Source: Prosapia bicincta (Eukaryota > Arthropoda > Insecta > Hemiptera > Cercopidae). From it: a DNA stretch of 64,000 nt. This document shows positions 46,701 through 61,100 of the stretch, in pieces. The position numbers were made by a program, and so were the translations under genes. Within the stretch, counting starts at the first letter, position 1. Each line of letters begins with the position of its first letter. Below the pieces are notes generated by a model. That model was not told where the DNA came from, ran no database searches, and was given only the letters and a program-made list of their open reading frames with translations. The stretch covers positions 109,250,350-109,314,349 of the forward strand of contig JBAIZL010000001.1 of assembly GCA_036971475.1 (NCBI GenBank), written 5' to 3'.

Positions 46701-49700
46701 ATACAACGCTATTGAAAGCAATGCGAGTCAGTGTTAGTGAGATATTTTCTGGATACGTAGTAGCGTATATACAACGCTATTGAAAGCAATGCGAGTCAGT
46801 GTTAGTGAGATATTATCTGGATACGTAGTAGCGTATATACAACGGTATTGAAAGCAATGCGAGTCAGTGTTAGTGAGATATTTTCTGGATACGTAGTAGC
46901 GTATATACAACGGTATTGAAAGCAATGCGAGTCAGTGTTAGTGAGATATTATCTGGATACGTAGTAGCGTATATACAACGGTATTGAAAGCAATGCGAGT
47001 CAGTGTTAGTGAGATATTATCTGGATACGTAGTAGCGTATATACAACGGTATTGAAAGCAATGCGAGTCAGTATTAGTGAGATATTTTCTGGATACGTAG
47101 TAGCGTATATACAACGGTATTGAAAGCAATGCGAGTCAGTGTTAGTGAGATATTTTCTGGATACGTAGTAGCGTATATACAACGGTATTGAAAGCAATGC
47201 GAGTCAGTGTTAGTGAGATATTTTCTGGATACGTAGTAGCGTATATACAACGGTATTGATAGCAATGCGAGTCAGTGTTAGTGAGATATTTGCTGGATAC
47301 GTAGTAGCGTATATACAACGCTATTGAAAGCAATGCGAGTCAGTGTTAGTGAGATATTTTCTGGATACGTAGTAGCGTATATACAACGCTATTGAAAGCA
47401 ATGCGAGTCAGTGTTAGTGAGATATTTTCTGGATACGTAGTAGCGTATATACAACGGTATTGAAAGCAATGCGAGTCAGTGTTAGTGAGATATTTTCTGG
47501 ATACGTAGTAGCGTATATACAACGGTATTATTAGCAATGCGAGTCAGTGTTAGTGAGATATTTTCTGGATACGTAGTTGCGTATATACAACGCTATTGAA
47601 AGCAATGCGAGTCAGTGTTAGTGAGATATTTTCTGGATACGTAGTAGCGTATATACAACGCTATTGAAAGCAATGCGAGTCAGTGTTAGTGAGATATTAT
47701 CTGGATACGTAGTAGCGTATATACAACGGTATTGAAAGCAATGCGAGTCAGTGTTAGTGAGATATTTTCTGGATACGTAGTAGCGTATATACAACGGTAT
47801 TGAAAGCAATGCGAGTCAGTGTTAGTGAGATATTTTCTGGATACGTAGTAGCGTATATACAACGGTATTGAAAGCAATGCGAGTCAGTATTTGTGAGATA
47901 TTTTCTGGATACGTAGTAGCGTATATACAACGGTATTGAAAGCAATGCGAGTCAGTGTTAGTGAGATATTTTCTGGATACGTAGTAGCGTATATACAACG
48001 GTATTGAAAGCAATGCGAGTCAGTATTTGTGAGATATTTTCTGGATACGTAGTAGCGTATATACAACGGTATTGAAAGCAATGCGAGTCAGTGTTAGTGA
48101 GATATTTTCTGGATACGTAGTAGCGTATATACAACGGTATTGAAAGCAATGCGAGTCAGTGTTAGTGAGATATTTTCTGGATACGTAGTAGCGTATATAC
48201 AACGGTATTGATAGCAATGCGAGTCAGTGTTAGTGAGATATTTGCTGGATACGTAGTAGCGTATATACAACGCTATTGAAAGCAATGCGAGTCAGTGTTA
48301 GTGAGATATTTTCTGGATACGTAGTAGCGTATATACAACGCTATTGAAAGCAATGCGAGTCAGTGTTAGTGAGATATTATCTGGATACGTAGTAGCGTAT
48401 ATACAACGGTATTGAAAGCAATGCGAGTCAGTGTTAGTGAGATATTTTCTGGATACGTAGTAGCGTATATACAACGGTATTGAAAGCAATGCGAGTCAGT
48501 GTTAGTGAGATATTTTCTGGATACGTAGTAGCGTATATACAACGGTATTGATAGCAATGCGAGTCAGTGTTAGTCAGATATTTTCTGGATACGTAGTAGC
48601 GTATATACAACGCTATTGAAAGCAATGCGAGTCAGTGTTAGTGAGATATTTTCTGGATACGTAGTAGCGTATATACAACGCTATTGAAAGCAATGCGAGT
48701 CAGTGTTAGTGAGATATTATCTGGATACGTAGTAGCGTATATACAACGGTATTGAAAGCAATGCGAGTCAGTGTTAGTGAGATATTATCTGGATACGTAG
48801 TAGCGTATATACAACGGTATTGAAAGCAATGCGAGTCAGTGTTAGTGAGATATTATCTGGATACGTAGTAGCGTATATACAACGGTATTGAAAGCAATGC
48901 GAGTCAGTGTTAGTGAGATATTATCTGGATACGTAGTAGCGTATATACAACGGTATTGAAAGCAATGCGAGTCAGTGTTAGTGAGATATTTTCTGGATAC
49001 GTAGTAGCGTATATACAACGGTATTGAAAGCAATGCGAGTCAGTGTTAGTGAGATATTATCTGGATACGTAGTAGCGTATATACAACGGTATTGAAAGCA
49101 ATGCGAGTCAGTGTTAGTGAGATATTTTCTGGATACGTAGTAGCGTATATACAACGGTATTGAAAGCAATGCGAGTCAGTGTTAGTGAGATATTTTCTGG
49201 ATACGTAGTAGCGTATATACAACGGTATTGAAAGCAATGCGAGTCAGTGTTAGTGAGATATTTTCTGGATACGTAGTAGCGTATATACAACGGTATTGAA
49301 AGCAATGCGAGTCAGTGTTAGTGAGATATTATCTGGATACGTAGTAGCGTATATACAACGGTATTGAAAGCAATGCGAGTCAGTGTTAGTGAGATATTAT
49401 CTGGATACGTAGTAGCGTATATACAACGGTATTGAAAGCAATGCGAGTCAGTATTAGTGAGATATTTTCTGGATACGTAGTAGCGTATATACAACGGTAT
49501 TGAAAGCAATGCGAGTCAGTGTTAGTGAGATATTTTCTGGATACGTAGTAGCGTATATACAACGGTATTGAAAGCAATGCGAGTCAGTGTTAGTGAGATA
49601 TTTTCTGGATACGTAGTAGCGTATATACAACGGTATTGATAGCAATGCGAGTCAGTGTTAGTGAGATATTTGCTGGATACGTAGTAGCGTATATACAACG

Positions 49701-52700
49701 CTATTGAAAGCAATGCGAGTCAGTGTTAGTGAGATATTTTCTGGATACGTAGTAGCGTATATACAACGCTATTGAAAGCAATGCGAGTCAGTGTTAGTGA
49801 GATATTATCTGGATACGTAGTAGCGTATATACAACGGTATTGAAAGCAATGCGAGTCAGTGTTAGTGAGATATTTTCTGGATACGTAGTAGCGTATATAC
49901 AACGGTATTGAAAGCAATGCGAGTCAGTGTTAGTGAGATATTTTCTGGATACGTAGTAGCGTATATACAACGGTATTGATAGCAATGCGAGTCAGTGTTA
50001 GTCAGATATTTTCTGGATACGTAGTAGCGTATATACAACGCTATTGAAAGCAATGCGAGTCAGTGTTAGTGAGATATTTTCTGGATACGTAGTAGCGTAT
50101 ATACAACGCTATTGAAAGCAATGCGAGTCAGTGTTAGTGAGATATTATCTGGATACGTAGTAGCGTATATACAACGGTATTGAAAGCAATGCGAGTAAGT
50201 GTTAGTGAGATATTTTCTGGATACGTAGTAGCGTATATACAACGGTATTGAAAGCAATGCGAGTCAGTGTTAGTGAGATATTATCTGGATACGTAGTAGC
50301 GTATATACAACGGTATTGAAAGCAATGCGAGTCAGTGTTAGTGAGATATTTTCTGGATACGTAGTAGCGTATATACAACGGTATTGAAAGCAATGCGAGT
50401 CAGTGTTAGTGAGATATTTTCTGGATACGTAGTAGCGTATATACAACGGTATTGATAGCAATGCGAGTCAGTGTTAGTGAGATATTTTCTGGATACGTAG
50501 TAGCGTATATACAACGCTATTGAAAGCAATGCGAGTCAGTGTTAGTGAGATATTATCTGGATACGTAGTAGCGTATATACAACGCTATTGAAAGCAATGC
50601 GAGTCAGTGTTAGTGAGATATTATCTGGATACGTAGTAGCGTATATACAACGGTATTGAAAGCAATGAGAGTCAGTGTTAGTGAGATATTATCTGGATAC
50701 GTAGTAGCGTATATACAACGGTATTGAAAGCAATGCGAGTCAGTGTTAGTGAGATATTTTCTGGATACGTAGTAGCGTATATACAACGGTATTGAAAGCA
50801 ATGCGAGTCAGTATTAGTGAGATATTTTCTGGATACGTAGTAGCGTATATACAACGGTATTGAAAGCAATGCGAGTCAGTATTAGTGAGATATTTTCTGG
50901 ATACGTAGTAGCGTATATACAACGGTATTGAAAGCAATGCGAGTCAGTGTTAGTGAGATATTTTCTGGATACGTAGTAGCGTATATACAACGGTATTGAA
51001 AGCAATGCGAGTCAGTGTTAGTGAGATATTTTCTGGATACGTAGTAGCGTATATACAACGGTATTGATAGCAATGCGAGTCAGTGTTAGTGAGATATTTT
51101 CTGGATACGTAGTAGCGTATATACAACGGTATTGAAAGCAATGCGAGTCAGTGTTAGTGAGATATTTTCTGGATACGTAGTAGCGTATATACAACGGTAT
51201 TGATAGCAATGCGAGTCAGTGTTAGTCAGATATTTTCTGGATACGTAGTAGCGTATATACAACGCTATTGAAAGCAACGCGAGTCAGTGTTAGTGAGATA
51301 TTTTCTGGATACGTAGTAGCGTATATACAACGCTATTGAAAGCAATGCGAGTCAGTGTTAGTGAGATATTATCTGGATACGTAGTAGCGTATATACAACG
51401 GTATTGAAAGCAATGCGAGTCAGTGTTAGTGAGATATTTTCTGGATACGTAGTAGCGTATATACAACGGTATTGAAAGCAATGCGAGTCAGTGTTAGTGA
51501 GATATTATCTGGATACGTAGTAGCGTATATACAACGGTATTGAAAGCAATGCGAGTCAGTGTTAGTGAGATATTATCTGGATACGTAGTAGCGTATATAC
51601 AACGGTATTGAAAGCAATGCGAGTCAGTGTTAGTGAGATATTATCTGGATACGTAGTAGCGTATATACAACGGTATTGAAAGCAATGCGAGTCAGTGTTA
51701 GTGAGATATTTTCTGGATACGTAGTAGCGTATATACAACGGTATTGAAAGCAATGCGAGTCAGTATTAGTGAGATATTTTCTGGATACGTAGTAGCGTAT
51801 ATACAACGGTATTGAAAGCAATGCGAGTCAGTGTTAGTGAGATATTTTCTGGATACGTAGTAGCGTATATACAACGGTATTGAAAGCAATGCGAGTCAGT
51901 GTTAGTGAGATATTTTCTGGATACGTAGTAGCGTATATACAACGGTATTGATAGCAATGCGAGTCAGTGTTAGTGAGATATTTTCTAGATACGTAGTAGC
52001 GTATTAACAACGCTATTGAAAGCAATGCGAGTCAGTGTTAGTGAGATATTTTCTGGATACGTAGTAGCGTATATACAACGGTATTGAAAGCAATGCGAGT
52101 CAGTGTTAGTGAGATATTTTCTGGATACGTAGTAGCGTATATACAACGGTATTGATAGCAATGCGAGTCAGTGTTAGTGAGATATTTTCTGGATACGTAG
52201 TAGCGTATATACAACGCTATTGAAAGCAATGCGAGTCAGTGTTAGTGAGATATTTTCTGGATACGTAGTAGCGTATATACAACGCTATTGAAAGCAATGC
52301 GAGTCAGTGTTAGTGAGATATTATCTGGATACGTAGTAGCGTATATACAACGGTATTGAAAGCAATGCGAGTCAGTGTTAGTGAGATATTTTCTGGATAC
52401 GTAGTAGCGTATATACAACGGTATTGAAAGCAATGCGAGTCAGTGTTAGTGAGATATTTTCTGGATACGTAGTAGCGTATATACAACGCTATTGAAAGCA
52501 ATGCGAGTCAGTGTTAGTGAGATATTTTCTGGATACGTAGTAGCGTATATAGAACGCTATTGAAAGCAATGCGAGTCAGTGTTAGTGAGATATTATCTGG
52601 ATACGTAGTAGCGTATATACAACGGTATTGAAAGCAATGCGAGTCAGTGTTAGTGAGATATTATCTGGATACGTAGTAGCGTATGTACAACGGTATTGAA

Positions 52701-55487
52701 AGCAATGCGAGTCAGTGTTAGTGAGATATTTTCTGGATACGTAGTAGCGTATATACAACGGTATTGAAAGCAATGCGAGTCAGTGTTAGTGAGATATTTT
52801 CTGGATACGTAGTAGCGTATATACAACGGTATTGAAAGCAATGCGAGTCAGTGTTAGTGAGATATTTTCTGGATACGTAGTAGCGTATATACAACGGTAT
52901 TGAAAGCAATGCGAGTCAGTGTTAGTGAGATATTTTCTGGATACGTAGTAGCGTATATACAACGCTATTAAAAGCAATGCGAGTCAGTGTTAGTGAGATA
53001 TTTTCTGGATACGTAGTAGCGTATATACAACGCTATTGAAAGCAATGCGAGTCAGTGTTAGTGAGATATTTTCTGGATACGTAGTAGCGTATATACAACG
53101 CTATTGAAAGCAATGCGAGTCAGTGTTAGTGAGATATTATCTGGATACGTAGTAGCGTATATACAACGGTATTGAAAGCAATGCGAGTCAGTGTTAGTGA
53201 GATATTATCTGGATACGTAGTATCGTATATACAACGGTATTGAAAGCAATGCGAGTCAGTGTTAGTGAGATATTTTCTGGATACGTAGTAGCGTATATAC
53301 AACGGTATTGAAAGCAATGCGAGTCAGTGTTAGTGAGATATTTTCTGGATACGTAGTAGCGTATATACAACGGTATTGATAGCAATGCGAGTCAGTGTTA
53401 GTGAGATATTTTCTGGATACGTAGTAGCGTATATACAACGGTATTGAAAGCAATGCGAGTCAGTGTTAGTGAGATATTATCTGGATACGTAGTAGCGTAT
53501 ATACAACGGTATTGAAAGCAATGCGAGTCAGTGTTAGTGAGATATTTTCTGGATACGTAGAGCGTATATACAACGGTATTGAAAGCAATGCGAGTCAGTG
53601 TTAGTGAGATATTTTCTGGATACGTAGTAGCGTATATACAACGGTATTGAAAGCAATGCGAGTCAGTGTTAGTGAGATATTTTCTGGATACGTAGTAGCG
53701 TATATACAACGGTATTGAAAGCAATGCGAGTCAGTGTTAGTGAGATATATTCTGGATACGTAGTAGCGTATATACAACGGTATTGAAAGCAATGCGAGTC
53801 AGTGTTAGTGAGATATTTTCTGGATACGTAGTAGCGTATGTACAACGGTATTGAAAGCAATGCGAGTCAGTGTTAGTGAGATATTTTCTGGATACGTAGT
53901 AGCGTATATACAACGCTATTGAAAGCAATGCGAGTCAGTGTTAGTGAGATATTTTCTGGATACGTAGTAGCGTATATACAACGCTATTGAAAGCAATGCG
54001 AGTCAGTGTTAGTGAGATATTATCTGGATACGTAGTAGCGTATATACAACGGTATTGAAAGCAATGCGAGTCAGTGTTAGTGAGATATTATCTGGATACG
54101 TAGTAGCGTATATACAACGGTATTGAAAGCAATGCGAGTCAGTGTTAGTGAGATATTTTCTGGATACGTAGTAGCGTATATACAACGCTATTGAAAGCAA
54201 TGCGAGTCAGTGTTAGTGAGATATTTTCTGGATACGTAGTAGCGTATATACAACGCTATTGAAAGCAATGCGAGTCAGTGTTAGTGAGATATTTTCTGGA
54301 TACGTAGTAGCGTATATACATGGCTATTGAAAGCAATGCGAGTCAGTGTTAGTGAGATATTATCTGGATACGTAGAGCGTATATACAACGGTATTGAAAG
54401 CAATGCGAGTCAGTGTTAGTGAGATATTTTCTGGATACGTAGTAGCGTATATACAACGGTATTGAAAGCAATGCGAGTCAGTGTTAGTGAGATATTTTCT
54501 GGATACGTAGTAGCGTATATACAACGGTATTGAAAGCAATGCGAGTCAGTATTAGTGAGATATTTTCTGGATACGTAGTAGCGTATATACAACGGTATTG
54601 AAAGCAATGCGAGTCAGTGTTAGTGAGATATTTTCTGGATACGTAGTAGCGTATATACAACGGTATTGAAAGCAATGCGAGTCAGTGTTAGTGAGATATT
54701 TTCTGGATACGTAGTAGCGTATATACAACGGTATTGATAGCAATGCGAGTCAGTGTTAGTGAGATATTTTCTGGATACGTAGTAGCGTATATACAACGCT
54801 ATTGAAAGCAATGCGAGTCAGTGTTAGTGAGATATTTTCTGGATACGTAGTAGCGTATATACAACGCTATTGAAAGCAATGCGAATCAGTGTTAGTGAGA
54901 TATTTTCTGGATACGTAGTAGCGTATATACAACGGTATTGATAGCAATGGAGTCAGTGTTAGTGAGATATTTTCTGGATACGTAGTAGCGTATATACAAC
55001 GGTATTGAAAGCAATGCGAGTCAGTATTAGTGAGATATTTTCTGGATACGTAGTAGCGTATATACAACGGTATTGAAAGCAATGCGAGTCAGTGTTAGTG
55101 AGATATTTTCTGGATACGTAGTAGCGTATATACAACGGTATTGAAAGCAACGCGAGTCAGTGTTAGTGAGATATTTTCTGGATACGTAGTAGCGTATATA
55201 CAACAATATTGATAGCAATGCGAGTCAGTGTTAGTGAGATATTTTCTGGATACGTAGTAGCGTGTATACAACGCTATTGAAAGCAATGCGAGTCAGTGTT
55301 AGTGAGATATTTTCTGGATACGTAGTAGCGTATATACAACGCTATTGAAAGCAATGCGAGTCAGTGTTAGTGAGATATTTTCTGGATACGTAGTAGCGTA
55401 TATACAACGGTATTGATAGCAATGTGAGTCAGTGTTAGTGAGATATTTTCTGGATACGTAGTAGCGTATATACAACGGTATTGAAAG
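40794..55487. repeat. 68-bp satellite array, 216 monomers (14.7 kb)
   Basis: Head-to-tail monomers beginning TTGAAAGCAATGCGAGTCAG and ending in TATACAACGGTA. The span 40794-55480 equals 216 units of 68 bp minus one base. One 2-bp insertion (about 42211) and three 1-bp deletions (about 53560, 54375, 54949) account for the difference; a 7-base partial unit ends the array at 55487. Monomers are nearly identical. Recurrent variants are CGCTATT for CGGTATT, GATAGC for GAAAGC, TTATCTGG or TTTGCTGG for TTTTCTGG, TATTAGTG or TATTTGTG for TGTTAGTG, and TAGTCAGA for TAGTGAGA. Because 68 is not a multiple of three, the many 63-codon minus frames are artefacts. Each unit has a short dyad ATACG/CGTAT. Role unknown; centromeric or heterochromatic DNA is possible. 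Confidence 0.98.
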
Positions 55488-56520
55488 ATCTAGACTTAAT
55501 CTACGGTATTATACAACTAGACTTAATTGACTTGTAAATCTGCCTTGGAAATAAATTTCTTTTTCTTTCTTAGGAATAGCATTGTTAGTTAACTATATTT
55601 TACATTAGGAGATAGTGTTAATAAGTCCAAATATCTGCCCATAAATCAAATAGATTCAATCATAGTAAACATGTGGATAGTACTCCACAATATTACAAAA
55701 TTAATAAAAATAACTAATAGAAAATTTCCTAAGAAGAAAAAACGATTACGTACATTTCGACTACCATGTCGCCATTATAACAGGGTCATATTTCAGAACA
55801 CAATCTGGAAAACCTATTAGTAAATAATAACAGTAGTAAATAACAAATAAAAGTAATCTTTTTTTAAAACTTAGTACAAAGAAGATATATCTTTGAATAA
55901 TTAAAAAGTTTTTGATTATATTAGAATTTTATTTTTGTCTAACTTTTTAGTAGAAAAGTGTTTGATATACAAATTCAAATTGTATTTGTATTTTATTTTA
56001 AATATTATGTTAGGTTTTTTTATTTTTCGCGGTTGCCCTAGCCTGTAAAATAATCCAATCACTAGGTCTTAGAAAACCTTTGTGAGACTAATTTAGGTTA
56101 TTCCATTATTACATTTGTTACTCATTTATTGATACTTATTTGTATTTTGGCTTTATAAAATATTAAATAAATACGGAAAATAATGATCAATTAATTAGTT
56201 AATCAAAGCAGATAATTAATTAATTATAGGTTTTTACATTGTGCAAGTAAAATATCTTTATGGAAAAAATATGTACTCCATTTTTGTAAATATTAATGTT
56301 GTTAAAAGACTTCTGGTGTATTGAATAAAATGTTAAAACATTTTTTACCGTGAATAACTATATTTTTGTGCTCGCTATCTGTAAATATTTTTTTATCTAA
56401 ATAAATATTTAAACATCTGGTTAGGTATAAAAATGACTAAATACATTTTAAAGAATTAAAAATATTTTCCAAAATAAGGTCTTGAGAAATACGTCCAATG
56501 CCAGTTGGTATGTAAAGAAC
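55488..56520. other. AT-rich right flank of the satellite
   Basis: The array breaks into AGATCTAGACTTAAT, and CTAGACTTAAT is repeated 33 bases further on, around a CTACGGTATT word that echoes the monomer end. No gene recognised beyond. Confidence 0.5.
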
Positions 56521-56524
56521 AAAG

Positions 56525-56720
56525 ATGAATATCAAGACAGTAAGAAGAGAAATAAAGAAGATGGTCAAAAACGTAAAAAGAGACTCCACCTTCATCCAAT
56601 TGTACTTCTCGATAACTAGTTCATGATTAGAAAATTGAAAAGAGAAAACCCATTTGAGTTAGTGTAGTGTAGTGTTGTGTTGTGTTAATTCTAATATATG
56701 TAGCTGACAATGTCCTGAGA
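56525..56720 (+). repeat. inverted dispersed repeat, copy 1 (pairs with 57.9 kb)
   Basis: Segments ATATCAAGACAGTAAGAAGA, GATGGTCAAAAACGT, AGAGACTCCACCTTCATCCA, GAGTTAGTGTAGTGTAGTGT and GTTAATTCTAATATATGTAG recur in the same order on the opposite strand at 57893-58110. Clearly homologous, but with many differences and indels. About 1.2 kb separates the two copies. Confidence 0.7.
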
Positions 56721-56729
56721 ATAACTAAA

Positions 56730-57890
56730 CAGTTAATGGGCACTTTAGTTATAAGAGTATTTAGGTTATGATAATGCAAGAAAGGTTAATGGTTTATCTA
56801 ATAAAACAAATATTATTAAAAAAATGAGATGGAATATTAAGCAAACAGGAAAATGTAGTTGAAGCAATCACTGAAGAAGGATGTTTTTCGCATTTTAATT
56901 ATAATATTTTTTTAAATATATAATATTTGTTTATAAAATTACTCATGAAAGGTTAAAGATTAACTAATATATTTAATTAATTCCGAATGAAAGGTTGCTT
57001 ACAATATTTTTTAACGAATGTTTGTCGGGTCAAGTCTTCACAGGCAGGGGGCAAAAAAATTATTATAATAGGAATGATATATCCCTAAAATTAACTAACA
57101 TTCCTTTCACAAAAGCAGTTTAATTAACAATATTGTTCGAAATCTGCTTCATGAAGAGATATTTTGCTAATCGTCTAGTTAAATCCATATGAATCCATCA
57201 AACAATATGAGCAGCAATGTAATAGTACGTATGAAATATGTTTGTTTAGTGTACAGTCAAACACAAATAAACTATTCCGACATTCCACTGTGCCGTGTAA
57301 ACATTAAAGGCAGATCATTAAGTCTATCAATAGGCCCAATAACTAACGCAAACATCAAGGCTTGCAGTACATACTGATGTGCTCTCATGGAATAAAATAC
57401 CGTTAGCACAATAAAAAACGTTTCTTTGCTGAGACATAATAATAAACATCACACAAGTAACATCTTATACGAATGTAGATTTGTCAAACATCGAACTAAA
57501 TGCGTTACATAGTGCTAAGAAGTATTGAAAAAAGGTATGTTAATGGATATTTTTATAAATGTAATATTTTTAAGTACAGTTCGAGGGTTTGGGAAAGACT
57601 GTAATTTATTATTGTTATATTTCAGTAAAGAGTAATAAATTGTTTACACAACATTTATGAAACTCAGTAGGGAAAATTATTTTTTATGTAGATGTGAGGA
57701 CTTAAAGTAAATTTCATTATGTTTCCGGACGTATTTTTTTTTATAATTCCAACCTCACGACATTGAGCATTTGATTTTGTAATTTGAAGTTTTTTTATTA
57801 TTATTATTAAAACTAGTCTTATTAGACCATCCTTTACCATTATTTGCATTATCTTATCATAAATACCCATATAACTAAAGTTCCCATTAC
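56730..57890. other. AT-rich spacer between the inverted pair
   Basis: A 62-codon plus frame (57189-57377) and a 68-codon minus frame (57664-57870) carry no motif. If the inverted pair marks the ends of an element, this is its interior; it has no transposase. Confidence 0.45.
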
Positions 57891-57892
57891 CT

Positions 57893-58110
57893 CTTTAGTT
57901 TCTGTCTGGACATTGCCAGTTACATATAGTCTATTAGAACTACCATAACACAACAGTACACTACACTAACAGAAATGGTTTGGTTCTCTTCAACCTTCTA
58001 ACCATGTACTGGTTATCTAGAAGTTGAAGAGCCACTATACTTGGATGATGGTGAAGTCTCTTCATGTTTTTGGTCATATTCTATATTTCTTTTGTTATCG
58101 TCAGGATATT
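57893..58110 (-). repeat. inverted dispersed repeat, copy 2
   Basis: Reverse-strand partner of 56525-56720. On the minus strand a short frame begins MTKNMKRLHHHPSIVALQLL and runs to about 39 codons; the same frame is broken in copy 1. Unknown family. Confidence 0.7.
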
Positions 58111-58119
58111 TTTTTAAAT

Positions 58120-61100
58120 ACCATAAGTAGCATTAAACATATTCCTCTGTACCTTATTTTAGAAAATCTGAAGAATTTCTAAATTAAATTCCTTTAAATA
58201 TCCTCACAGTTGGGTCCCATATAGTCAAACTGGTAATTTGAAGTAAGGAGACAAACACCTCGCTCTTACAAACTAAAATATGTCTTCTGTAAGCCCTTAG
58301 GATATTATATCAGAGGGTGTGAGGGGTTAATACACGCTCTACATTTTATCCTATAAGTTAGAGCTTCCTTACAAACTATACTATGAAATTATCTAAGGAT
58401 AATTAAAATCCTTACCAACGATAAAGTTTCTTGTTTAAATTAAAAAATAAAATATAAAACAGAATTTGTACAAAGGGTAACGAAACGAAACACGCAAAAC
58501 ACCACTGTGTACAATTAGTGTGTTCTGTGAACGTTTCAATAGAATTTAATAAAGAAGAAATTGTTTTTTTTCTAATAACAGCCGGTAGCATGTGCGTCAC
58601 TAATGACATTGGGGCGTCACAGTATGTGAACAGGTGTTAGTGATAAATCGATTGTAAGGTGACTCAAATCATAAAAAGGTCGAACTAGGTATATATGCAA
58701 TGCGTTCACTTCATCTTTATTTTATTAAGTTCTAATTCGGCTATGCAAAAAAATGCATAAATTTAAATTAAGTAAATAATAAACTATTTTAAGTGAATAA
58801 AATAATTCTATAATAAATGTTATCGGTTTGGGAATAAATGTCTAAAACCTTGTAAATATAATAGCAAAATAAGTTATGCAACACCTAATGTTATGAGTGA
58901 AATATATTTTAAACAATTATTTTTTTCAAACAACATCTTCACTTTGCCTGAATTTTAGGGATTAAAACATAAATTTTATGCAAAATGTTTTTAAATATGT
59001 GTTTTCTTTGATAATTTTGTATACTTTTAATAATATTTAATCGAACAAATTATTCTACTTTAGTTTCCCCTTAATCACTACATTTTAATGTTATCACAAC
59101 GTTGCCATACAATGATGAAGAGTGTATTTTTTATGTTGATACGTTCAAGGCACCATATGGTTATTAATGTAAAACATTAACTAAAAGTTAATACTCAGCG
59201 TTAACTTTCTTTAAAAGCTTTCAGATAATTTTGAGTATTTGTTAATTATTTCTCTTAGACAATAACAACAAAACATATTGTGAAAAGGGACATTATTCGT
59301 TTTATAAATTACTTCATATCTATATTTGATAACACACACAAATTATTTCCCTAACACTATTCCAGATTGTAAAAACTTAATTCAATTTTTGTCACTTAAA
59401 TCTAAAAAAACAAAGATATCTTATATAGGTTGCACATTCATTGTTTATCCTCGCCTCATAGAAAAGCAGAGCCAACATAAACAAAACATTAAGTTCATTT
59501 TTATGTAGCTCTGGCAGACTCTTAATCTTTGAAACGGCTAGCAATTCATTTAACAGTTAATTGGAGCTGTAATCTTAATTAAAAATCATTTAATTAATTT
59601 CGGGCAATAGGTCGTAAGGGTTGAAATCTGGTAATCTAAACAACCCTGTCATTCTAACTTCCTAAAATATTTCTGCTACTGGTAAAATATTTAACAACAC
59701 CTCAAAAGTAAAGTAAAATTCGTTGAATAATTTTCATCTTTTCGTTGTATTTTTAAAACAAATTTATGAGAATAATGGTATCTGATATCTAAATAGTTTT
59801 TGCTGTCCTTAATTTTAGGATGCAAAGATATAATAGCTACGTTATTGTGTAGTTTATTTTACAAAAAATAACAAAAATATATTTACTAAAAGTAGGCCCA
59901 ACGATACATATAGGTATGTGATTGTGTGTTTTTTGTTTAAAATATAATTTAAAGGTGTTTTTGTAACCAGTGCTCATTAACTCTTAATAGTTTATTATTT
60001 TGTAATTTTTTGACTTTCCAAACACGTTTTATAGTTCACCATTAAGTGGTAAACTTTGGCAATTGAATTATGCTGGTCTATCGATCAACATGTTTTGGTT
60101 TATTATGAGGTCATAGTATTGTCGACTTGTTATTGATAGTAATTTCTATAAATTTATGTATAAAAGGTATTTATTTCTGTACCTATCAATGTTGCAGATA
60201 CATATTCCACTCAATACATCAAAACTATTAAACACTTAAAATTTATTTAATTTCGTGTTAATAATTTTTGGTTAACTCTAAAAAACAAGGCTACAAAATT
60301 ATGATACTAAATATTTCATTACAAATTCTTCAAAATGTAACACCCTTAACTAACACTTCATGATATAAGTTTGTCAGAATAATTTGCCTACAGTAAAAAG
60401 TATCTGCATAAGCGGTCATTTAAGTAAATAATTATTACTTTGCAATATATTACATGAGGTCATTATAGTAATATGTATTGTTGAATTAATCTAATGTATT
60501 AAATCTGACATTACGAAGCAAACTTTTTAAAAATATAATAAAGAACTGCCAAAATAATTAGCATATGCCTATCGATTTTTTAACACTATTTTTGTTGCTA
60601 ACATAACTGTTTCGATACATTCTATGAAAACTAAAATAGCCAAACAAAACAATTATTTGAAATTAATGCCATTTGTCATCATTATATGTACTCTTCTGAA
60701 ACGATAAATCCTTATCATTCTTCTATGCTTTACTATTTCTTTAAATGCTACTTTAGTGCTAATATCAATACATGCTTATCGTCCGTTTAATAGAAATATA
60801 AAAGATATGTACAAGAAAAGCATTGGATAACATATTTACCTGTAAGCTGCTTCTTTCTCATATAAAGCTTGTTAATAGTCTAAACAGGCATCAAAGGTTT
60901 GGGTCGATGGTAACCTGGATACCGCTCGATACAAACATTAACAACATCGGAACCTGCTGTAATATACAGAGTGTTACATTACGCATGACAACGACTTGAA
61001 CGCCTACGTAATAACATAGAACAGTATTTCCGCAAATATTCCTTTCGAAAGTAATATGTTGTTATTTAACTACCAATGCCGTGATGTCATTATTACTTAG

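Noticed and set aside
40952..55286. More than a hundred 63-codon minus-strand frames beginning MLSIPLYIRYYV, looking like a repeat-protein gene family
   Set aside because: They are the three-frame translation of the 68-bp satellite. 68 is not a multiple of three, so each frame closes on a stop in the third monomer. No gene structure.
40794..55487. Hammerhead ribozyme inside the 68-bp satellite, as known for some animal satellites
   Set aside because: Neither strand of the monomer contains CUGANGA and GAAA in hammerhead spacing.
40794..55487. CRISPR-like regular repeat array
   Set aside because: There are no unique spacers; units are contiguous and near-identical, and the DNA is eukaryotic in character.
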